Shown here: piece after piece, positions 36,063-46,649 of the stretch
Numbering within the stretch: position 1 is the stretch's first letter
Layout of the letters: the number at the start of each line of letters is the position of its first letter
Source: an uncultured Pedobacter sp.
Lineage (GTDB): Bacteria; Bacteroidota; Bacteroidia; Sphingobacteriales; Sphingobacteriaceae
Assembly (NCBI RefSeq): GCF_913776295.1
Contig: NZ_CAJYOJ010000052.1
Coordinates: forward strand, 1-64,000
Direction of reading: 5' to 3'
Length of the DNA stretch: 64,000 nucleotides
The notes under the pieces: generated by a model
What the model saw: the letters and a program-made list of their open reading frames with translations, nothing else
Told to the model about the DNA's origin: nothing
The model's database searches: none
Made by a program: the position numbers and the translations under genes

Positions 36063-39000
36063 ATGAGTGGAGAAAAAACACTTAAAAATCTAAGGTTCAT
36101 ATTCATATCGTGGGCCTTTCTAACTTTAGCTAATCAAAGTTACGCAAACCCGGGAAATCTGATAAACAGGCAAGATACCGTTCAACTGAAGAGTGTTATG
36201 TTTACCATTCTGGACGGAAATGATTTCCCGTTAGCAGGTGCAGATATCTCAAACGTAAGTATTAAATATAGCGCTAAAACAGACAGTGCAGGGACAGTAA
36301 AACTAAATTCAAAGAGGAATGATATCATCCGTGTACATTACAATGGTAAATTACTGAAAGAGTACACAGCAACCGGAAATTTGAACCAGATTATCCGTAT
36401 TGATGGTAACAATATTATGGTGATGCAGCAAAAAAAGGTGGTGTTAACCAATGACATTAAAGTATCACCAGGTCTCACTACCTCATCCACCCAGGCTGTA
36501 TATAATAACGATCTGGTTAAATCGACAATAACAAGTGTTAAAAACGCCTTAACTGGAAGATTAGCAGGTTTATATACCAATCAAACCAGCGGACGTCCGG
36601 GACTCGAAGAAGTAACGGTGTCTTTAAGGGGCCAAAATCCAATTGTTCTGGTTGATGGAATACCGAGAGACCTTACAATGATCGATCTGGAGGAGATAGA
36701 GTCGGTTACTGTACTTAAAGATGCAGTTTCTACTGCTATGTTGGGACTAAGATCATCAGGTGGTGCAATTGCCATAACTACAAAAAGAGGTTTTGTAGGT
36801 GCACAACAAATTGCTTTAACCGCTCAAACTGGTTACCAGAGTCCGTTAAAAATGCCAAAAACCTTAAATGCGTTCAATTACGCAACCCTATACAATGAGG
36901 CAAGGGTAAATAGTGGTGATTTACCGGTTTACACACAAGCCGATTTAGATGCTTTCAGGACCGGATCAGATCCTATTGGTCATCCTGATGTGGATTGGCA
37001 GAACCAGGTGTTAAAAGACAGGTCAGCATTCAGCCGGTATGATTTAAATTTCCGTGGAGGAGGAAATACAGCAAGATATTATGTTGGTTTAGAATATCAG
37101 AACCAAAAAGGGCAGTTTAAGGAGAATGATCTGAATGAGTATTCTACCAACGCCAGCTTCAGCAATTATACTGTGCGTTCAAATGTTGATATCAACCTTA
37201 CTCCAAAAATGACTTTAGGCCTGCACCTTTTTGGCCGTATTGGAAATTATACTCAACCGGGGAGTACCGCTGCCAATATATTTAGTGCTATACTCAATAC
37301 CCCAAACAATGCTTATCCGGTATTCAACAGCGACGGCAGCTACGGGGGAAATACACAGTTTCAGAATAATATTTATGCGCAAACGGTTAGCTCAGGATAC
37401 CGCTTAAATTACCGGAGAGATATCATTACAGATTTAACTTTAAAAAGAAATTTAGATGATGTAATACCTGGCCTATGGGCACAGGCTCTTGTTTCATTTT
37501 ATTCCGGTATATCCGAAAATACAGATCGAAGCAAATCTTTTGCAGTTTCTAAACAAACTGGTACAGGTTCAACGGCTTCCTATCAGGTTTTTGGCACAAA
37601 TGGTACACAAACCAACAACACCTCAATAGATTATCAAAACAGACAATCTTATCTGGAAGGGGCTGTAGGTTACAAAAGAAATTTTGGCCTGCATCAAATT
37701 GATGCTCAAATTAGGGCAACGAGCGATAATGTAAATAGCGGTAGCGACCTTGGTTTAAATTACTATGGTGGCTCTGGCAGGGTTGCATATAATTTTGATG
37801 AGCGTTATACAGCAGAAATAGCATTTGGCCTTAACCGTACAAACCGGTATCCAAAAGGATCACCAATGGGATTTTTCCCTGCGGCAGGTTTGAGCTGGAC
37901 GCTTACCAAAGAAAAGTTTATGCCAAAGTTATCCTGGTTGAATGACCTTAAGTTATTTGCCAGCTATGGGCGTACGGGGAATGATGCTGCCGGTTACTTT
38001 GTTTTCCAACAGTTTTATGTAAACAGTCCAAGTTCGTATTTCTTTGGTACCAGTGCTTCAAGCAGTACAGCATTGCGTCAGGATGTCCTGGCAAATCCGA
38101 ATGTAACCTGGGAGAAAGGAGACAAGTTAAATTTAGGGCTAAAAAGTGTTTTATTTAACAACCATTTATTTTTACAGGCTGAGTACTTCAATAATAAATA
38201 TTCAGATCTGCTTACCTCACCTAATTTATCAGCCATAGTTGGTACTACCCTCCGAAACTTAAATGTGGGTATCAACCGATATAGCGGTTTCGAACTTCAG
38301 TTAAACTGGCAGCAATCTTTAGGTAAATTTAGCTATTTCATCTCCGGTAACGCGAGTACGCTAAAATCAGAAGTAATTAACCAAAATGAGGTATTTAGAG
38401 AATATAGTTACCAAAGCCGTACCGGCCAGCCCGTAGGCCAGCCATTTGGCTATATTGCTGATGGACTTTTCCAATCTCAGGCGGAAATTAATGCAGCAGC
38501 CAAAATTGCAGGTTATAGCCCGGTACCAGGTGATATCAAATATAAGGATTTAAATAACGACGGTGTAATTGACCAGTTCGACCAGGCAAAAATTGGTACA
38601 GATAAGCCATTAATTTATTATGGTGTAAATGTTGGATGCTCTTATTCTGGTTTCGATTTAAGTGTATTGCTACAAGGTGTCGCCAATAGAAACTTATTGC
38701 TAACCGGTAATAGTGAATGGGAATTTCAGAATGGTGGCTTTGGGCAGGCATATGAGCATAACCTGGATCGCTGGACCCCGGCAACGGCTGCAACAGCAAC
38801 TTATCCACGGGTTACTGTAGGAAATAACTTTAACAATAATATTATTTCATCTTTCTGGATGCATAATGGTAGTTACCTGAGAATAAAAAATGTGGAGTTG
38901 GGCTACACCATTTCATCCCGATTTGCCAATAAGGTAAAAGTTTCAGGCATCAGATTATTTGTAAATGGAACAAACCTGTTTACAAGTGCTTCATTTGATC

Positions 39001-39077
39001 GGGTAGATCCGGAAACTAACGGTGGTGTATACCCCATTCAAAGGGTTATTAATGGAGGCTTGAGTGTTAAATTTTAA
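36063..39077 (+). CDS. SusC-like TonB-dependent outer-membrane transporter (first pair)
   Basis: 1004 aa with a signal peptide (about 1-29, ending QSYAN). An N-terminal carboxypeptidase-D-like extension (about 45-120) is atypical: the usual VVVGYGTQ switch region is replaced by KKVVLTNDIKVSPGLTTSST. The plug domain (about 140-245) has LTGRLAGLYTNQTSGRPG and SLRGQNPIVLVDGIPRD, and the barrel ends LSVKF with the C-terminal Phe needed for BAM assembly. SusC proteins import oligosaccharides across the outer membrane using TonB energy, capped by the SusD lipoprotein encoded 11 bp downstream. The divergent N-terminus suggests a different substrate or regulation from the second SusC. Confidence 0.9.
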   Translation: MSGEKTLKNLRFIFISWAFLTLANQSYANPGNLINRQDTVQLKSVMFTILDGNDFPLAGADISNVSIKYSAKTDSAGTVKLNSKRNDIIRVHYNGKLLKEYTATGNLNQIIRIDGNNIMVMQQKKVVLTNDIKVSPGLTTSSTQAVYNNDLVKSTITSVKNALTGRLAGLYTNQTSGRPGLEEVTVSLRGQNPIVLVDGIPRDLTMIDLEEIESVTVLKDAVSTAMLGLRSSGGAIAITTKRGFVGAQQIALTAQTGYQSPLKMPKTLNAFNYATLYNEARVNSGDLPVYTQADLDAFRTGSDPIGHPDVDWQNQVLKDRSAFSRYDLNFRGGGNTARYYVGLEYQNQKGQFKENDLNEYSTNASFSNYTVRSNVDINLTPKMTLGLHLFGRIGNYTQPGSTAANIFSAILNTPNNAYPVFNSDGSYGGNTQFQNNIYAQTVSSGYRLNYRRDIITDLTLKRNLDDVIPGLWAQALVSFYSGISENTDRSKSFAVSKQTGTGSTASYQVFGTNGTQTNNTSIDYQNRQSYLEGAVGYKRNFGLHQIDAQIRATSDNVNSGSDLGLNYYGGSGRVAYNFDERYTAEIAFGLNRTNRYPKGSPMGFFPAAGLSWTLTKEKFMPKLSWLNDLKLFASYGRTGNDAAGYFVFQQFYVNSPSSYFFGTSASSSTALRQDVLANPNVTWEKGDKLNLGLKSVLFNNHLFLQAEYFNNKYSDLLTSPNLSAIVGTTLRNLNVGINRYSGFELQLNWQQSLGKFSYFISGNASTLKSEVINQNEVFREYSYQSRTGQPVGQPFGYIADGLFQSQAEINAAAKIAGYSPVPGDIKYKDLNNDGVIDQFDQAKIGTDKPLIYYGVNVGCSYSGFDLSVLLQGVANRNLLLTGNSEWEFQNGGFGQAYEHNLDRWTPATAATATYPRVTVGNNFNNNIISSFWMHNGSYLRIKNVELGYTISSRFANKVKVSGIRLFVNGTNLFTSASFDRVDPETNGGVYPIQRVINGGLSVKF

Positions 39078-39088
39078 TCTTTAAATAG

Positions 39089-40795
39089 ATGAATACTAAA
39101 ATAATAGCTGTGGTGGTGATCTTAATAGGGATGGCATCATGCAAAAAATATGAAGAAACCCCTTTACAGGGAATTAAAAGAGATAATGTTTACGATCCAC
39201 TTGATAAAAATGGTGATTTTGCCAGACAGGTACTTTCTGATTTATACACATCGCTCCCAGACGGTTTCAATAGGGTAAGGGCCGATGGAGATAACACCGT
39301 TGGCGATTTTCTTGATGCCGGTAGCGATGATGCGATTCCATCTGTACAGAATAGGGTAGTGGAATATTATAAAAACGGCAGGTTAAATTCTACCAATAAC
39401 CCTGATGATAACTGGAGTAGCGCATACCGCGCAATTCGTGCTGCCAACGATTTCCTGGCCAATGTGGATGTAGTTCCGGTTGATGCGAATGCACCAAAAA
39501 CCATTCAGTATTGGAAAGCTGAAGCACGTTTTATCAGGGCAATGAATTATTTTGAGATGATTAAACGGTATGGCGGTGTACCATTAATTGGCGATAAGGT
39601 GTTAACACCAGACGATAATCTACAGATTCCACGTAATAGCTTTGAGCAATGTATTAATTACGTGGTGAGCGAATGTGATGCCATTAAAGGTTTATTGCGT
39701 GTAGAACCGGTTGTAGATTCAGATTTGGGCAGAATTACGAGGGGTGCAGCTTATGCATTAAAAGCAAGAGCATTGTTGTATGCGGCGAGTCCACTTTTTA
39801 ACGGAGGCGGAACAGCCAGCGATCCGGTAAAGAAAGCATTGGCAGGTTACCCAACGTTCGATGCCGGAAGATGGACATTGGCATTGAACGCTGTGCAAGA
39901 CCTCATTAATTTAAATGCATACCAGCTTACCACAACGTTTAATGCAGCTTTTATCGGTAGAAAAAATACAGAGGTTATACTGGCAAAACAAAGGGCCAAA
40001 ACTTTCGATGTAGAAACCAATAACGCTCCTATGGGATATACTACACCTTTAAGTAATGGTTTAACCAGTCCAACGCAAGAATTGGTTGATGCATTTCCGA
40101 TGTCTAACGGGTTAAGTATTACTGATCCTGCTTCGGGTTATTCAGCAACTAATCCTTATTCCGGTAGAGATAAAAGATTAGACAATACTGTTTTCTATAA
40201 TGGTGTAAGGTGGTTGAGCCGCAATGTGGAAACATTTGAAGGTGGCAAGGATAAACCCGGAGGCGTGGCTGTACAAACCAGAACAGGCTACTATCTAAAA
40301 AAATATATGGCCGATTTCTCTAATGCAACAGCTTATGCTACGCAAGACCATAACTTTGTTATTTTTCGATATGGAGAAGTATTACTCAGCTATGCTGAAT
40401 GTTTAAATGAGGTAGGTAGAACCTCTGATGCCTATGCACCATTAAGATCCCTTCGCTTACGGGCCGGAATTGCTGCTGGTACAGGTGCAAATGCCTATGG
40501 TGTCAAAGATGGAATGTCTCAGGCCGATATGCGGACTTTTATCCAAAATGAAAGAAGAATTGAGATGGCTTTTGAAGAACAGCGTTTCTGGGACATCAGA
40601 AGATGGAAAATTGCTGGTCAGGTTTTAAATGGCTCACTTCATGGTACTACAATTACCAGGTCATCAGCTGGTACCTTAACCTTTGCCCCATCAACAGTGA
40701 GCAATACCACATTTAATCAGCGGTTTTACCTGATGCCTGTTCCTTATTCAGAGATAATCAGGAATAGAAGCCTGATACAGAATGAAGGTTGGTAA
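39089..40795 (+). CDS. SusD-like glycan-binding lipoprotein (first pair)
   Basis: 568 aa. It has a lipoprotein signal with lipobox Cys at about 19 (GMASCKK). The RagB/SusD fold shows AEARFIRAMNYFEMIKRYGG, ALKARALLYAASPLFNGGG, FRYGEVLLSYAECLNEVG and FEEQRFWDIRRWK in the usual order, ending with the SusD signature LMPVPYSEIIRN...NEGW. It binds glycan at the cell surface and closes the SusC pore. The following susC frame begins 32 bp after the stop at its likely ATG. Confidence 0.93.
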   Translation: MNTKIIAVVVILIGMASCKKYEETPLQGIKRDNVYDPLDKNGDFARQVLSDLYTSLPDGFNRVRADGDNTVGDFLDAGSDDAIPSVQNRVVEYYKNGRLNSTNNPDDNWSSAYRAIRAANDFLANVDVVPVDANAPKTIQYWKAEARFIRAMNYFEMIKRYGGVPLIGDKVLTPDDNLQIPRNSFEQCINYVVSECDAIKGLLRVEPVVDSDLGRITRGAAYALKARALLYAASPLFNGGGTASDPVKKALAGYPTFDAGRWTLALNAVQDLINLNAYQLTTTFNAAFIGRKNTEVILAKQRAKTFDVETNNAPMGYTTPLSNGLTSPTQELVDAFPMSNGLSITDPASGYSATNPYSGRDKRLDNTVFYNGVRWLSRNVETFEGGKDKPGGVAVQTRTGYYLKKYMADFSNATAYATQDHNFVIFRYGEVLLSYAECLNEVGRTSDAYAPLRSLRLRAGIAAGTGANAYGVKDGMSQADMRTFIQNERRIEMAFEEQRFWDIRRWKIAGQVLNGSLHGTTITRSSAGTLTFAPSTVSNTTFNQRFYLMPVPYSEIIRNRSLIQNEGW

Positions 40796-40827
40796 TGATT
40801 AATAATAAGTTAGAAATGAGAATATTT

Positions 40828-43800
40828 ATGAAAAAATATATATGCCTGTTAGCCTTCACCATTTTGTCGAAAATACTTTTTGCGCAAAATGTAAATATAC
40901 AAGGCCAGGTTAGTGATAAAGAGGGAGGCATCCCGGGAGCAACTATCATCGAAAAAGGTGTTCCGGGCAATGGGGCGTCTACCGGTATTGACGGTAAATT
41001 TAAGATGACCCTAAGGGGTAAGAGCCGGATTTTAGTGATTAATGCCATTGGTTATCTGGCAAAAGAGGTTACCGTTGGCCAATCGGCCAACATCAATGTA
41101 ACATTAGAGGCTGATGTTAAAGGTTTGGAAGAAGTGGTGGTTGTAGGTTATGGTACCACTAAGAAAGCGACCTTAACTGGTGCAATTAGTTCGGTATCCG
41201 GACAGGATATCAGAAGAAACCCTTCTGCAAGTTTACAGAATACTTTGGCCGGTAGATTACCTGGTTTCAGTTCGCAGCAAACCAGTGGTCAGCCCGGTTC
41301 AGATGGGGCAACGTTTTTTATCCGTGGAACAGGTTCTTATACCGGATCTAATCAACCCCTGATTATTGTAGATGATATTGAGTTTACTTATGCGCAATTT
41401 GCACGTTTGGATGCGAATGAGATTGAAAGCTTAAGTATTTTGAAAGATGCATCTACAACAGCAGTATACGGTATCAAAGGTGCTAATGGTGTAGTTTTGG
41501 TTACCACCAGACGTGGGGTTGTGGGGCCTCCAAGTATTACTTTCCGTAGTGAGTATGCACTCTCGCAACCCACGAGGCTGCCCAAATTTCTTGATGCATA
41601 TGAATCGGCTAAGCTGGTAAATCAAGCCAGGGTAAACGATGGTCTACCTGTTTTATATACCAACGCCGATCTGGAACATTGGAGAACCGGCGATGACCCT
41701 TACGGACACCCGAATGTAGACTGGAAAGAGGTATTATTCCGTAAGTTTAGTTACCAATGGCGCAACAATTTTGATATTAGCGGTGGTAACGATATCGTGA
41801 AATATTTTGCCTCGGTAGGGATGATTAATCAGAATGGTCTTTTAAATGATTTTGGTTCCGGCGAAGATGTAAACAATAACTTTTACTACAAAAGGTACAA
41901 CTACCGTTCAAATATTGATATTAAGGCCACAAAAACCTTAAATGTTAAATTTGATTTATTTGGAAATATTGGAGAAAGAAATAATCCGGTAATTCCAAAT
42001 ATAAATGGTATCCAGAATATATTTTATTTTTATAACAGTTACCTAACCCTGGCGCCTTTTGCTTATCCTATTTACAATCCTGATGGCAGTTATGGTTACA
42101 GTTATGCGCAACCTGGCCGTTATTCATCACCGAATATTGTACAGGCATTAACGCTTGGAGGATACAGCAGGGATTTCGAAAATAACATGAATATTAATGC
42201 AGCAGCTACGCAAAAGCTTGATTTTATTACGAAAGGACTTTCTTTAAGGGGCGCTATTGCTTATGGCAGTACTTACGCATACTCCAGGGGCTTGTCAAGA
42301 GGAACTTATCCTGCTTTTATTTACAACCCGGCCGATGGAAGTTATACCCCTAAAGATCCAAACGTATTTAGGGTAGGTTTTTATTCATTAAACTATAGTC
42401 CTGGTTCTACCACAAGAACAATTAACCCACAGGCTTCATTAAATTACGATCGTACTTTCGGTTCGCACCACCTATCTGGTTTGGCATTGTATAACAGAAG
42501 AAGTTACTTTGGATACAGAGATGCTAACAATTCAAACCGCATATTAAATTTTATACCCGTTCCAACCAGTGGCTTTTCAGGTCGTGTAGGATATGATTAT
42601 AAAGGAAAATACCTGGCTGAATTCAATGCAGGTTATAATAAAACAGAGGTTTTTGCCTCAGGTAAAAAGTATGGTTTCTTCCCAGCCGGATCGATTGGTT
42701 ATAACATTTCGGAAGAAAACTTCTTTAAAGAAAATATCAAGTTTATTGATCGTTTAAAACTAAGGGCTTCATACGGTTTAGTTGGCACAGATGATATTGG
42801 TAATTATGCCTATGCTTATCTGCAAACTTATAACAATAGTGGTACCGTATCATTCGGAACTTCTCATAATGCCTATAATGCCATATTTGAAGGCCGTTTG
42901 GCGAATGCCGATGTTACCTGGGAAAAGGTAAAGAAGCTAAATGTCGGTATGGATTTAACCATGTTTAAAGGACGTGTAACCTCTACGCTTGATGTATTTA
43001 ACGATGATCGATACGATATTTTAACCAATAGAGGAACTGTTTCCTATGTGTTCGGACAATCGTTGCCGCCGGTTAACCTCGGAAAAACAAATAATAGGGG
43101 ATTTGAGCTGGAACTTGCTTACAACGATAAAATTGGTAAAGATTTTACTTATCGCGTTGGCGGTAATATTTCTGTGGCTAAAAATAAAATTGTTTTCCAG
43201 GACGAAGCCTTACCGCTTTTCCCGTACCAGCAATATACAGGCAATCCAATCAATACACCTAAACAATTTAAATTTTTAGGTTTTTATCAGGACGCAACTG
43301 ATGTTGCAAACAGTGCGAAGCCACTTACCGGTGCAAAACCAGGCGATCTTAAATATGCCGACTTAAATGGAGACGGTTTAATTACGGATGCTGATCAATC
43401 TTATTTCGGATATTCCAATACCCCAAATACCATTGTGGGCTTTAATTTAAGTGCAAACTATAAAACCTTAAGTTTAAATGTGTTATTTCAAGGCGCATTG
43501 AATTTTAATGTGGCAGGTGTGAGGGAGTCTATCCAGGCTTTTGGATCAAACTTCCAGGCGATCCATCAGCAAAGCTGGACTCCGGAACTTGGTCAGAATG
43601 CCAGATACCCTATATTATCAACTTCTCCAAATTCAATTTCCATTCCTACTGCACCATCTGACTTTTGGAATGTTAGAGGTGATTATTTAAGGCTAAAATC
43701 GATTGAACTTAGTTATGGAATTCCACAAAGTTGGGTAAATAAAGTGCATTTAAAAGGGGCAAGAATATATGTAAATGGTACAAACTTAATTACGTGGACC

Positions 43801-43908
43801 AAACTTGGCTCGTTGTACGAATACGACCCCGAAATATCAAGTTACAACACGAATACCAATTATCCGCCACAAAGGCTATATAATATGGGTTTATCGGTAA
43901 CATTTTAA
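40828..43908 (+). CDS. SusC-like TonB-dependent outer-membrane transporter (second pair)
   Basis: 1026 aa from ATG 40828 (MKKYICLLAFTILSKILFAQ); I chose it because this gives a clean signal peptide, whereas starts upstream would overlap the susD stop. It has a canonical CarboxypepD_reg domain (VNIQGQVSDKEGGIPGATII), the switch LEEVVVVGYGTTKKATLTGA, the plug motif LQNTLAGRLPGFSSQQTSGQ and a barrel ending LSVTF. It is paired with the SusD 9 bp downstream. Two SusC/SusD pairs in tandem usually mean import of two size or decoration classes of the same glycan. Confidence 0.94.
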   Translation: MKKYICLLAFTILSKILFAQNVNIQGQVSDKEGGIPGATIIEKGVPGNGASTGIDGKFKMTLRGKSRILVINAIGYLAKEVTVGQSANINVTLEADVKGLEEVVVVGYGTTKKATLTGAISSVSGQDIRRNPSASLQNTLAGRLPGFSSQQTSGQPGSDGATFFIRGTGSYTGSNQPLIIVDDIEFTYAQFARLDANEIESLSILKDASTTAVYGIKGANGVVLVTTRRGVVGPPSITFRSEYALSQPTRLPKFLDAYESAKLVNQARVNDGLPVLYTNADLEHWRTGDDPYGHPNVDWKEVLFRKFSYQWRNNFDISGGNDIVKYFASVGMINQNGLLNDFGSGEDVNNNFYYKRYNYRSNIDIKATKTLNVKFDLFGNIGERNNPVIPNINGIQNIFYFYNSYLTLAPFAYPIYNPDGSYGYSYAQPGRYSSPNIVQALTLGGYSRDFENNMNINAAATQKLDFITKGLSLRGAIAYGSTYAYSRGLSRGTYPAFIYNPADGSYTPKDPNVFRVGFYSLNYSPGSTTRTINPQASLNYDRTFGSHHLSGLALYNRRSYFGYRDANNSNRILNFIPVPTSGFSGRVGYDYKGKYLAEFNAGYNKTEVFASGKKYGFFPAGSIGYNISEENFFKENIKFIDRLKLRASYGLVGTDDIGNYAYAYLQTYNNSGTVSFGTSHNAYNAIFEGRLANADVTWEKVKKLNVGMDLTMFKGRVTSTLDVFNDDRYDILTNRGTVSYVFGQSLPPVNLGKTNNRGFELELAYNDKIGKDFTYRVGGNISVAKNKIVFQDEALPLFPYQQYTGNPINTPKQFKFLGFYQDATDVANSAKPLTGAKPGDLKYADLNGDGLITDADQSYFGYSNTPNTIVGFNLSANYKTLSLNVLFQGALNFNVAGVRESIQAFGSNFQAIHQQSWTPELGQNARYPILSTSPNSISIPTAPSDFWNVRGDYLRLKSIELSYGIPQSWVNKVHLKGARIYVNGTNLITWTKLGSLYEYDPEISSYNTNTNYPPQRLYNMGLSVTF

Positions 43909-43917
43909 GTTTAAGTT

Positions 43918-45660
43918 ATGAAAAGATATATTGTAATTGTTTTAATTTTAACAAGCCTGATCTCCTGCAAAAAAGCAACCAGTTACCTTGATCAGCAAAA
44001 TGCCGGGCAGGATGCATCGGTGGTATTTAGTGATAGCGTAAGAACATTAGGCTTTTTAAATGGGATTTATCAGGGATCAGCTTTTTCGTTTAATAAAGGG
44101 CGCTGGGACGGTCATGGAAACCTTGAAGAGGCTACTGATGATGCAGAATATCGCTACAGCGGGTCGGGGCAATATGCCGTAATTCTGTACTCAGGAAATG
44201 TTAACCCATTAAATGTGGTAAAAGGCAGTTCAACCGATTTTTATGTGCAACCCTATTTACAGATTCGTGCGGTAAATTTATTCCTTTCTAAATTACCGTC
44301 TACGCCACTGGCCTCCTCTACTAAAAAACGGGTAGCCGCAGAAGCGAGGTTTTTGCGGGCCTGGTATTATCATTATCTGGTAAAGTCTTTTGGTGGCATA
44401 GCGCTTCTCGGCGACAAGTTATTTGATAAAGATGATATCATTGATATTCCACGCAATAATTATGAAGATTGCATCAATTATATTGTAAGCGAATGTGATG
44501 CCGCTGCAGCAGACCTTCCTTTAGACCAGTTAGACCAGGATTACGGAAGAATTACAAAAGGCATGTGCCTTGCATTAAAATCAAGGGTGTTGCTCAGCGC
44601 CGCAAGTCCGCTATTTAATGGGGGAGGAATAGTTAAAACGGGTGCAATTGCCAGTATCATTGCTTATCCTACCTACGATGCCAACCGTTGGGTAATAGCT
44701 GCACAAGCGGCTAAAGCGGTAATTGATATGAATAAGTATAGCCTCGTGTTCGATAATACTACCGCTCCAGGTTATGGCTTTTACAAAACCTTTGTTAACA
44801 GGGCAAACAGCGAATTGATATTTACTTATACACAAGCTCCGAACAAAGATTTTGAGGGACATTTTCTTCCTCCTTCGCGAAATGGGGGATATTATTCAAC
44901 ACCAACTCAAAACCTGGTCGATCAGTTCGATATGCGTAACGGCAAGCCGATTACGGATCCGGCTTCAGGTTATAATGCAGCCAATCCGTATGTTAACCGC
45001 GACCCAAGGTTCGGTTACACGGTGATTTACAATGGTTCATCTTACGCAAATAACAGTGGAGCTCAAACACCTGTTTTTACCTATGTAAATGCACCTAGTG
45101 ATGGTACTGGTATTGGAACTACTTCCGGATATTATGGTCGTAAAATGTGCGATGTGAACGTAACGTGGGGCGGAAGTGCAACAGCTGACAGAGGTTATCC
45201 GTTAATGAGATATGCCGAAATATTGTTAAATTATGCTGAAGCACTTAACGAATCGGGACAGATTAGTGATGCGCTTACCTACATCTTCAAAATCAGAGAG
45301 CGGGCAGGGATCCTGCCTGGTACTGACGGTAGATTCGGTATTAAAACCGGAATCAGCCAGTCAGAACTCAGAGAGGTTATCATGAAGGAAAGACGAACAG
45401 AAATGGCATTTGAAGATACACGATTTTACGACGAAAGAAGATGGAAGATTGCTGAGGTGACTGAAAATGGCTTCAACAAAGTGATGCTCATCACACCTAA
45501 AACGGGTACAACATCTACATCTACTGACGGTAATTCATATAATTATCAAATCTCGAATTCCATTAGAAAACATAATTTCCGTGCCGCAAATTATCTGTTG
45601 CCCATTCCACAGAGCGAAATTTTGAAACTTCCATCATTTTTGCAAAACCCAGGATACTAA
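43918..45660 (+). CDS. SusD-like glycan-binding lipoprotein (second pair)
   Basis: 580 aa with lipobox Cys near residue 17 (TSLISCKKATS). SusD motifs: AEARFLRAWYYHYLVKSFGG, ALKSRVLLSAASPLFNGGG, MRYAEILLNYAEALNESG and FEDTRFYDERRWK, with the C-terminal LLPIPQSEILKLP...QNPGY. The middle region (about 225-400) differs strongly from the first SusD, as expected for a different glycan-contact surface. A good terminator follows at 45674, ending the susCD transcript. Confidence 0.94.
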   Translation: MKRYIVIVLILTSLISCKKATSYLDQQNAGQDASVVFSDSVRTLGFLNGIYQGSAFSFNKGRWDGHGNLEEATDDAEYRYSGSGQYAVILYSGNVNPLNVVKGSSTDFYVQPYLQIRAVNLFLSKLPSTPLASSTKKRVAAEARFLRAWYYHYLVKSFGGIALLGDKLFDKDDIIDIPRNNYEDCINYIVSECDAAAADLPLDQLDQDYGRITKGMCLALKSRVLLSAASPLFNGGGIVKTGAIASIIAYPTYDANRWVIAAQAAKAVIDMNKYSLVFDNTTAPGYGFYKTFVNRANSELIFTYTQAPNKDFEGHFLPPSRNGGYYSTPTQNLVDQFDMRNGKPITDPASGYNAANPYVNRDPRFGYTVIYNGSSYANNSGAQTPVFTYVNAPSDGTGIGTTSGYYGRKMCDVNVTWGGSATADRGYPLMRYAEILLNYAEALNESGQISDALTYIFKIRERAGILPGTDGRFGIKTGISQSELREVIMKERRTEMAFEDTRFYDERRWKIAEVTENGFNKVMLITPKTGTTSTSTDGNSYNYQISNSIRKHNFRAANYLLPIPQSEILKLPSFLQNPGY

Positions 45661-45673
45661 TTTTTAATTCGTT

Positions 45674-45705
45674 CGGGCCACCCTAATCGGTGGCCCGGTT
45701 TTTTT
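45674..45705 (+). terminator. Rho-independent terminator after the second susD
   Basis: CGGGCCACC (45674-45682) and GGTGGCCCG (45689-45697) form a perfect 9-bp GC-rich stem with a 6-nt loop, followed by GTTTTTTT. It separates the susCD genes from the GH16 gene. Confidence 0.9.
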
Positions 45706-45759
45706 AAGTCAATATTCTTACATTGAATCTTTTTGATTACTATTTAACTAAAGGACCTT

Positions 45760-46617
45760 ATGCAAAATAAAAAGTATTTTTATGGGTTTGTCGTTTTATT
45801 ACTTTTAAACCAATCCTGTGTCTTACAGAATCCAAAAAATCTAATTGATGTTTATTCATCAGAAGGCTATAAATTGGTTTGGAATGACGAATTTAATCAA
45901 GATGGGCCACCCAATCCAGCGAATTGGGGTTATGAAAAAGGTTTTGTACGTAATGAAGAGCTGCAATGGTATCAGCCTGAAAATGCCTTTTGTAAAGATG
46001 GCAAGTTGATTATCGAAGGCCGGAAAGAACAAAAGCCCAATCCGCTTTATGTAGAAGGAAGTAATGACTGGCGCAAAAAGCCCAAAAATATAACCTATAC
46101 TTCAGCCTGTATCATTACCAAAGGCTTGCAAAGCTGGCAATATGGCCGTTTCGAAATGAGAGGCAAAATTGACATCTCAGATGGACTTTGGCCGGCGTTT
46201 TGGACATTGGGCTTAAAAGGCCACTGGCCTGCCAATGGAGAGATCGACATTATGGAGTATTATGAAGGAAAATTATTGGCCAATATCGCTAGTTTAGGTG
46301 CCAATAAAAAGCCGAAATGGTTTAGCAATACCAAAAGTATAACTGAACTGGGTGGTAAAAAATGGGCAGCATCATTTCATGTCTGGCGTATGGACTGGGA
46401 TAGCGAAGCCATTAGTTTATCTGTTGACGGCCTGCTTTTGAACAGAACCTTGTTAAAAGATCTTAAAAATGATGACGGCTCAGATTTCCATCCTTTTAAA
46501 CAACAACATTACCTTTTACTCAATCTGGCCATGGGCGGGATGAATGGCGGACCGCTAAATGATACTAAATTTCCCAATAGGATGGAAGTCGATTATGTTA
46601 GGGTCTATCAGAAGTAA
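45760..46617 (+). CDS. GH16 endo-beta-galactanase/glucanase lipoprotein
   Basis: 285 aa with a lipoprotein signal (VVLLLLNQSC, Cys20), so probably surface-anchored. It has the GH16 beta-jelly-roll with YKLVWNDEFN, YGRFEMRGKIDISDGLWPAF and the catalytic motif GEIDIME (nucleophile Glu161, Asp163, acid/base Glu166), then HVWRMDWDSEAISLSVDG and YLLLNLAMGG. Family GH16_3 contains beta-1,3-glucanases and the surface endo-beta-1,3-galactanases of arabinogalactan PULs. Given the neighbours, endo-galactanase is more likely, but laminarinase activity cannot be excluded by eye. It has a good ribosome-binding sequence (AAGGA) just before the ATG and lies behind a terminator, so it likely has its own promoter. 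Confidence 0.88.
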   Translation: MQNKKYFYGFVVLLLLNQSCVLQNPKNLIDVYSSEGYKLVWNDEFNQDGPPNPANWGYEKGFVRNEELQWYQPENAFCKDGKLIIEGRKEQKPNPLYVEGSNDWRKKPKNITYTSACIITKGLQSWQYGRFEMRGKIDISDGLWPAFWTLGLKGHWPANGEIDIMEYYEGKLLANIASLGANKKPKWFSNTKSITELGGKKWAASFHVWRMDWDSEAISLSVDGLLLNRTLLKDLKNDDGSDFHPFKQQHYLLLNLAMGGMNGGPLNDTKFPNRMEVDYVRVYQK

Positions 46618-46649
46618 TATACCTGTAACCCCCTGTCTATCCAGAATAT

